In this document: positions 57,461 to 64,000 of the stretch, piece by piece
Numbering within the stretch: the first letter of the stretch is position 1
Layout of the letters: the number at the start of each line of letters is the position of its first letter
Assembly (NCBI GenBank): GCA_021234155.1
Contig: JAJEKV010000017.1
Coordinates: 7,909,253 to 7,973,252, forward strand
Source: Isoetes taiwanensis
Lineage: Eukaryota; Streptophyta; Lycopodiopsida; Isoetales; Isoetaceae
DNA: 64,000 nt
Direction of reading: 5' to 3'
Translations under genes and position numbers: made by a program
The notes under the pieces: model-generated
What the model was told of the DNA's origin: nothing
The model's database searches: none
Seen by the model: the letters and a program-made list of their open reading frames with translations, nothing else

Positions 57461-57614
57461 TATTTTTCTTTGAATTGACCGTTTTGGAGCTGTGATACCA
57501 TCCAATTTTGGGGAGCTGCAATTTTTTGAGTGCATTACGCTTTTGCTTTTGCTTTTGCAATTCGATTGGTCTGTGGTGAAATTTTCGTTAGTACATAATT
57601 GCCTCTTCATTCTT

Positions 57615-58642
57615 CAAGATTCTATGTAGATTTTCCTAGATTCCCTAAGATTCTATAAAGATTCCCTTAGATTTCCCTAGATTCCTAGATATTCTCTTGA
57701 TATTCCCATAGATTGCCTAAGATTGTTGAGATTTCTCTCGACCTCTTTCTCCAAAATTCTACAGAGATTCCCTTAGATCCTATGAAGATTTTTCTGCATT
57801 CTCCAAGCTTCAAGATTGCCCTAGATTCTTAAAGATCTTATGAACATTCCTTTATATTCCCCTAGATTCCTCAAGATTCTATGTAGATTCCCCTGCATTC
57901 CCAAAGATTATCCCAAGATTCCTCTAGATTACTCAAGATTTTATGTAGATTCTTCAAGAATCTCCTAGATTCCCTTAGTTTATATGAAGATTCTCTTAGA
58001 TTCTCCAAGATTCCACATGACTCCACTAGATTCTTAAAGATTTTAGAAAGGTTCTCTCAGATGCCATTAGATTCTCTTAAGATTCCTCTAGATTCTCTAG
58101 GGTCTTAAAAGATTACGCTAGATTCTCCAAGCTTGCATGAAGGCCCCCCTAGACTCTCAAAGCTTTATGAAAATTCCCTTAGATTCCCCTAGATTCCCAT
58201 TAGAAATTGAAGGATTCTCTTGAGATTCCCAAAGATTCCCTTAGATTTTGATGAGATTCCCCTAGATTCTCAAAGATTATTCCAAGATTTTTCTAGATTC
58301 CCAAGATTCTATGTAGATCTCCTAGATCCCTATAGATTCTACGAAGATTCTTCTAAATCCCCTTGGCCTTCCCTTAGATTCCTTAAGATTCTAGAAAGAT
58401 TCCTCTATTTTTATGATTTTACAAAGTTTCTCCAAGTTTCCATCAAGATTACCCTAAATACTCAAAGATTTTAGCAAGATTTCCCTTGATTCCACTAGAT
58501 TCCCAGAGATTCTCTTGATATTCTCATAGATTTCCTAAGATTCCCTTGAGATTCCCTTAGAGTCCCTAAGATCCTATGAAGATTCCCCTAGATTCTCTAA
58601 GATTGTATTAGGATCCCTCTAGATTTTCTAAGTTTTTATGAA
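57615..58642 (+). repeat. Degenerate tandem array of AGATTC-based units, about 1 kb
   Basis: Continuous run of phrases like AGATTCCCTTAGATTC, CAAAGATTCTATGAAGATTC and CTAGATTCTCTAAG. AGATT recurs every 10-13 bases, with a looser higher-order pattern of about 35-40 bases. Any open frame inside only reads the repeat. No flanking duplication. Confidence 0.9.
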
Positions 58643-59080
58643 GAGAAGAATGTGGGATTGTCGATTAAATAAACTTTGACTACTACTATGAAATTTTGGC
58701 TTGACGCTATATATAATTATTGAATTGATTTTGTAGGAGGATATTGTTATGGGGTAATGATATATTTGGGACCTTGGGATATATGTGTAAAGATTAAATT
58801 CTTTACCTAGGTATGCGAGAATTACTTTCTTAGGTTTAGCATAAAGCAAAATCAAGATGCACGCTTGTGCAAGTCTCCACCCAAAGTCTGAAAAGTTCTT
58901 TCTAAACCCAGCTCTAAAAACCTCCTTCTCGGCACAATCACTAAGAATCAGTTTTGCAGATCCATATAACTTTGCCATTACATGGCCAAGCCAATCCCGT
59001 ATGTGGTAACGAAAAATAGAAGCGGACATAATTATGAACAAAACACGATCCCCCAAAATGTCCATTTTATGCCAATACAA
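58628..59080 (-). pseudogene. RNase H-like fragment (retroelement), tentative
   Basis: Open for 150 codons. The segment FRYHIRDWLGHVMAKLYGSA, then CAEKEVFRAGFR, resembles the plant retroelement RNase H pattern (G.I.RD..G......G....AE..A...GL). The catalytic first Asp is not seen and the C-terminal half is unrelated. Could equally be chance; low certainty. Confidence 0.3.
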
Positions 59081-59699
59081 GCTATGTGTTAAAACAAAAC
59101 TCTAACAAACTGCTAGAATGTTATATAGCAAAACTCTCAAAGAACAAGGTGCTTGCGCACAGAGGGTTGCCCCGAAGGAGAAGAGAAGGGGAAAAGGAAG
59201 AAAGGAGAGAAAGGAAAAGGAAAAATTGGAAAGGCTAATTGGATGAAAGGGGAATTGGGTTATGAGGCCATTTCTGGAATTGTTGAAGTTGAACAATATG
59301 CAACGTAGCAAACTTAGAGCTCTGAATCCTCCTTCAGCGATCTTATCGATTGTTTAATGTTTTACCTTACCAAATGTCTTGCTAGAAACAGCTTATAGTA
59401 CTTTTGCCCTGCAGTTAGTTGGAAACCAACGAATCCTAATCTTGCCAACGTAATCGTACATAAAGGTAATGAAATAACGCGATGGCATCATGGTTTTCTA
59501 TTTATGAAATAATTAAGCATCAATTGCTAAATGTCCCCATGATTATAGGACACGTGAAAATGTTCACTATGTTATATGTCTTAAATCAAGAGACACATAC
59601 ATTTACATGAGTACAAAATAAAGTTAATGCGTTGTTTCAATTTGTGCTTATTCCAATAATATGGAGACTCTCCTATGATCACTCCATGTCTGGAAATAC
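59081..59699. other. No gene seen; purine-rich stretch
   Basis: 59175-59235 is an almost pure A/G tract (GAAGAGAAGGGGAAAAGG...). The remainder is AT-rich. Confidence 0.6.
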
Positions 59700-60486
59700 C
59701 CATGCTTTACATGTGGAGAAGTTAGTCCATATGTGATCTAGTAAAAGCAAAGTATGCCTAGTAGAAATCTTCACGCTTACAATGAAGCCATGAAATATGC
59801 CACCAACATGTCATAATAACCGTTCTTGCAATGCATGTTTATGTTGAAGTCCCCGAGAACTATTATCTTATGCGAATAGTTCAAATTGTTAAGTAGTGTA
59901 ATATTACATCTTCGATGAATACATGAACCGAGGAACTAGGAGGCCCGTAAATGTTGATGATCCGGATAACGTCTTTAGTTTTGTCATCTAATAAATGAAC
60001 CAATCATATAGGCACGCATCGAATCAAGATTACCGTAATGTAACAAACTTATTCTTGAAGTTTTGTAAAGTGTGGCAATCCCACATTTGGCAGTGTTCAT
60101 AATAGATTGATAACCTTCTCTGTTAAGCATGCAATTGTCATTGGATCTAACTTCTTGTAAGCATAGTATATGTGAACTCATCAACTGATGATCACCACAT
60201 ATGTCTTCAATGTGAAGACTCGCAGAAGATGCATTCAATGTCGTTACAATACATGTCGTATCTGCAAATTCGTAAACATTTGGCATCGAATACTCCCATG
60301 ATGCCCATGTTTTAAACCGCTCCATTTCATGATCTACAATAGGATTAACCTTGAAGTTTGAGTGCTCCAATGGCCACTACTAGAGTGCATGCGAGATAAC
60401 GCAAACAAGACCAGGTTTTTTTATAGACGCTGGATTGAAGCAAAGTTCATGCAATGATGATCCTTGTGCTCTGTGTACAGTTCGAG
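59700..60486 (-). pseudogene. Helentron: end of helicase plus APE-type endonuclease domain, broken
   Basis: After the inserted element, the helicase resumes at its motif VI: VHRAQGSSLHELCFNP (60478-60430). It continues HSNFKVNPIVDHEMERFKTW (about 60360-60300) and then an apurinic-endonuclease-like domain: TTLNASSASLHIEDI, SHILCLQEVRSN (about 60150), LGDFNINMHC (about 59840-59860) and LDHIWTN (59721-59744). QE and GDFN are catalytic and core motifs of the exonuclease-endonuclease-phosphatase fold. A helicase followed directly by this domain is the Helentron (Helitron2) arrangement. Stops and frameshifts (two stops near 60400, several in 59800-59750) break it. It joins the upstream part at 61529-63990. 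Confidence 0.8.
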
Positions 60487-61528
60487 CAGGGTAGCCCTTA
60501 AGCCCAAATTTTCATAGGTGTAATTTAGAATATGAGGCGAATCTTAGCTTTTTTCGATTAGTTATGTTGGCGATTTTGTTTCAGGCTTCAATTTGAGTTG
60601 TAGCAACCTTGGCGAATCTTTCATCCATCAAACGATGGAATATATACTTTTTTCTCAAGATATCTAGGTGCCTAAACCCTAGATTTCTACCACAATATTT
60701 AACATCATTCGTCACCAATTTGAAGAGTTTGATCATGTCATAAGGATGTCTGTGCAACAATTGAACTGAGCAGTTGATGATTAAAATACAGGAGACAGAC
60801 AATCATATACATCATGTATTACCTAGATTGGTTGCACGTATATAGAAATAATCATGATAACAAAAAATAGAAAAAATTAATAGCCAAGATGCTCTGAAAT
60901 GTAAGACAAGAGGGCAAGTATTCTGATAAAATGAGTAAGCAAACCAACTATAACTACTCTACAACATACCTCATCTAATTGTAAATCTCAATAGCTCCAC
61001 ACTAAGGGCTAAACAACAATAAGTACACAAACTTAGCCCAGGCATAATTGCATATTATGGTGGGCAAGCACAAACTGATTTGATTTCAGTCATCTTTTTA
61101 AGATTGGATAAACAACAGACCAAAAGAAAAAATACTCCAAGATTGCATACTTGGATGTTGGAGCCGGATCATGAAATCCATATAACATGCATGGTTTTCC
61201 CCCTTCCCCTCTTTTTTTTCCTGGAGGTAAATGGCAATTCAAAAAACTCACCAAGAATAGAATTCGTATTAATTTTACATGATTTTTGGGGTTAAGGGGC
61301 GATTTTAGAATAATTACCAAGAATAAAATTCACATGGGGGCGAATCCAAGAATCCATCATTTAGTGATGTAGGCTAACTTATGAGTGGAAGGAGAAAATT
61401 TCGTAGACAAGGTGGCGATATTTTATTAGCACCACGCCTAATTGATCCTACTCAACGGTAGTGAAAAAAAATGCAAATGTCCAAAAAAATAGCCTTTTGG
61501 CGATATTTCGAGCTTAAGGGCTACCCTG
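60487..61528. mobile_element. hAT-type element, 1042 bp, 8-bp target duplication
   Basis: Ends are CAGGGTAGCCCTTAAGC at 60487-60503 and its reverse complement at 61512-61528 (17-bp terminal inverted repeats). The 8-bp direct duplication AGTTCGAG flanks it at 60479-60486 and 61529-61536. CAGGG termini with 8-bp duplications are typical of hAT. The frame 60802-60581 has no recognised domain and no transposase is visible, so it is non-autonomous. Removing the element and one duplication joins the helicase halves in frame (QLAVART with VHRAQG). Confidence 0.93.
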
Positions 61529-63990
61529 AGTTCGAGCTACTGCTAGTTGTACAGGAAATTGCTCACGCATTATTTTATGCTTGTCATTGCTGTCTATCTG
61601 GCATAATTTACTCGATTTCTCTATAGGTGTCCACATTGCATCAATGTCATTAGTTCTACAATATTTGAATCTTTCTCTAGCATTTGCACCTGTACGGGTT
61701 TTTTCAAAGCATATCCATAGCAGCTTCTTTGGCACCTGAGTGTATACATGAAATATACCCTCTGCACCGTTCACCAAGCCATCAAATAGATCTATATTAC
61801 TTGTAAGCTCTACAAACATACCAGTTTCAATCTTAACTGCTTGTGCAAACCGTGTGTCTTGTTTACATCTGATGATAGTGATGATGATGTTGGACATCCA
61901 TCCTGATGCGTGTCTTTTGAATCAAATATGTCAATGTTTCCATCACTCCTCATTAGTACCTAAGTAATGAAGTCATAATGAGTAAATGAATTTGTTTTAG
62001 TTACATGTTTTGCAATTATATAGTAAACGAACCTTGTCATTGTGACCTTTCACATCGCCACGCTTTATAAAACAAGTATGGCAATGCAAGATCATCCGGA
62101 GGTCGTCTTACACACATGTGCCATTTACTAAATTTATATCGCCATCACTTTGTTTTCCAATTCTCATGCGAAGCTAAAACTTTTGCGAACGGTATATCAC
62201 TTTGTTGTCTAACTAATTCCTTCAATTCACATGCCTTGAAATTGGATTTCCATGGATGATATAATGCCGGTAAACAAATAGATCCCAACCGCCTTATATC
62301 TTTTGCATCAGGATCACAGAATATCATTTTGTCATATAATGGTGGCAACTGGTAAAAATCTCTAGATGTTATAACATCTAGTCCTCCAAATGGTATATGG
62401 AATGTTCCTTTGAACCTGCATAAAATACATAAATTATTTAGTTCGTATAGCATACAATTTTACATTGTCAATTTATTTTGGCCAAAGATTATCTCTTACC
62501 TATTGCACATGTGATCCACTGCATAGAATAGTGTCAAACCAACCATAGATATCTCATCGATGACAAGAAGCTTAACTGTGTCATGTGTGTTTCTCGTATG
62601 TTGTAATGATTCGTACGACGTCGAATTCAACTGACGACCATAATCGACATTAGGCCGTATTCCCATAGCCGAAAGTGTATGGTAATCCCGCTTATATGAT
62701 CTCGCAGACCTTACCCGTAAATGCCGTAACAATTGTTGTTGGTTTCCCCACGCACTCAATATACTCATGCTCATACCACCTTTTCATTCCTTGAATTATG
62801 CATTTTAATACTGTAGACTTCCCAACTCCTGCTCCACCTGTGAGAAATAACATTATCCGGTGTCGGGATCTATCATTTTCTTATACATAATGTCATCAAA
62901 CAATAAGCGTTGCTCAATGTTTAGTCTTCTTATCATACTATGGTATACATGAGTTTCTACCAATTCAGATCTCGTATCAAGCAACCACTATGTTTCTTAG
63001 GTATCGTTTAAAACGCCTCTTTAGGAAACTCATTCCCAACATCAAACTCATGAGCAACATTAGCATCATCATCTAGTAAATGTCCGTATTTCCTTCTTGT
63101 TTCAAAAAGCACATTCAATGTTTGCCCAATCATCTGTTTCTTCTCCATCTCCGAATATTAACTTCTTGTGACGCTTTTCTATTGCTTCCTCACGCATTGC
63201 ATATGACTCGTAACATGTTTGTCCACACATAACAAGTTCTTTTTCATCACGAAACGGAATGTGCAACATTAATCTCGTATGCCCATGCCTCCGTGTCTTT
63301 ATGCTTATTAACGTATACTGAATCTTATTATCGCATTCTTTTTTTCACGGTGATATACATCCTTCCTTTTTTTATTTATGTAACGCCCGCCTACATCTCT
63401 ATATTGGGATACAACTACAACAAGGCTTACATCTTCCAGTTCCTTATCTCTATTCATATATTTGTTTATAACATTGTTTGCAACAACATCCATACTATCT
63501 GGTTAAGCTTCTTCAATTCTTCTTTCCTCTTCAACACACAAACTTCAAGTATCTGGGTACATTAGTATCAACAAATATAATCATACATTTGCTTTCGTTT
63601 GTAGCGGCATTCCTAATATCAACATTATAGCCTCCGATATACTTATCTCTTGACATCGAATTAGAGCATTGCCCAACTTTCTTATTCTCTGTACAGCATG
63701 CTCATTGTTTTCATTACAACATTCTATAACTTTAGCAAGTGTTGCAGATATATCAGATTCAGGTGACGTTATATATGATAAACAATACGTAGCCACAGCA
63801 TATGCATTGAATATATATTGGAAATCAGTGTTTGCTCTCCACAAAGACCTTTATCTTATAATTGAATGCATTCACTTTACAATGTTTCAGTTTAGCTTCA
63901 AATATACTTTTGGTCCTTTCAGACCATATGCAACTACTTTTAAATATACTTCATCTGTAATTCCAAGTTCCTCCAACATTGTGTTGTAGT
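61529..63990 (-). pseudogene. Helentron: Rep C-terminal part and PIF1-like helicase, broken
   Basis: From the right edge, the minus strand reads WRANTDFQYIFNAYAVATY (about 63840) and LMLHIPFRDEKELVMCGQ (about 63265-63215), both typical of Helitron2/Helentron Rep-helicase linkers. The helicase then follows: Walker A GGAGVGKST (about 62812-62840), Walker B LLVIDEISMVG (about 62545-62575), LDVITSRDFYQLPP (about 62345-62390), GMFVELTSNIDLFDGLVNGA (about 61780-61835) and FPVQLAVART (about 61529-61560). An intron-like gap lies between 62495 and 62454 and others may exist near 62140-61900. Frameshift or stops occur near 62700. The gene continues upstream beyond the window, so the HUH domain is not seen. 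It connects across the hAT insertion to the endonuclease part. Confidence 0.85.
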
Positions 63991-64000
63991 CCTTCATATC

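Noticed and set aside
57214-57610. Basic Lys-rich protein gene
   Set aside because: Sits in a retroelement tail with a poly-T run; no domain and low complexity.

Overview
The window looks like nuclear DNA of a land plant: AT-rich, with spliceosomal GT-AG introns, one intact chloroplast-targeted gene, and very many transposon remnants. The intact gene is an MFP1-like thylakoid/nucleoid coiled-coil protein (50896-53828, minus, six exons, 810 codons). The mix of unrelated Helitron lineages and a probable tyrosine-recombinase-type retroelement makes me favour a non-flowering plant (bryophyte, lycophyte, fern or gymnosperm), but the sequence alone does not settle this.

Layout. 1-1190: broken Cys-rich protein of an unclassified repeat-encoded family. 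2580-2706: near-perfect hairpin. 3530-4790: pseudogene of an NCL-type Na+/Ca2+ exchanger with EF-hands. 5183-5647: MITE with 118-bp perfect inverted repeats. 5985-12970: an old Helitron (6362-10155) embedded between long tandem-repeat arrays. 13150-16932: candidate gag-only retroelement with split direct repeats. 17171-18073: likely LTR. 19117-23013: an unusual gene in which a trihelix-factor-like C-terminal tail is spliced in frame to a GrpE co-chaperone exon, followed by serial decayed copies of that exon and a 969-bp Mutator-like insertion. 25331-25488 and 29046-30150: LINE fragments. 32362-32782: the 3' exons of an alpha-carbonic anhydrase. 34390-40330: a second Helitron of a different lineage. 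45205-48434: a third Helitron with a 416-bp internal tandem duplication. 50896-53828: MFP1. 57615-58642: degenerate AGATTC tandem array. 59700-63990: a Helentron (Helitron2-type) helicase-endonuclease gene interrupted by a hAT-type element with a precise 8-bp target duplication.

Four Helitron coding regions represent at least three distinguishable types: Rep-helicase with N-terminal basic repeats, an HSHIILW-type Rep like those of oomycetes, and Rep-helicase-APE endonuclease. All carry stops or frameshifts, so none is autonomous. Host-gene fragments (NCL, alpha-CA, GrpE, trihelix tail) lie among them, which fits a region shaped by element capture and local duplication. I found no complete tRNA, no rRNA, no CRISPR and no prokaryotic operon structure. 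All similarity statements are recognition from memory of families; no database search was run.
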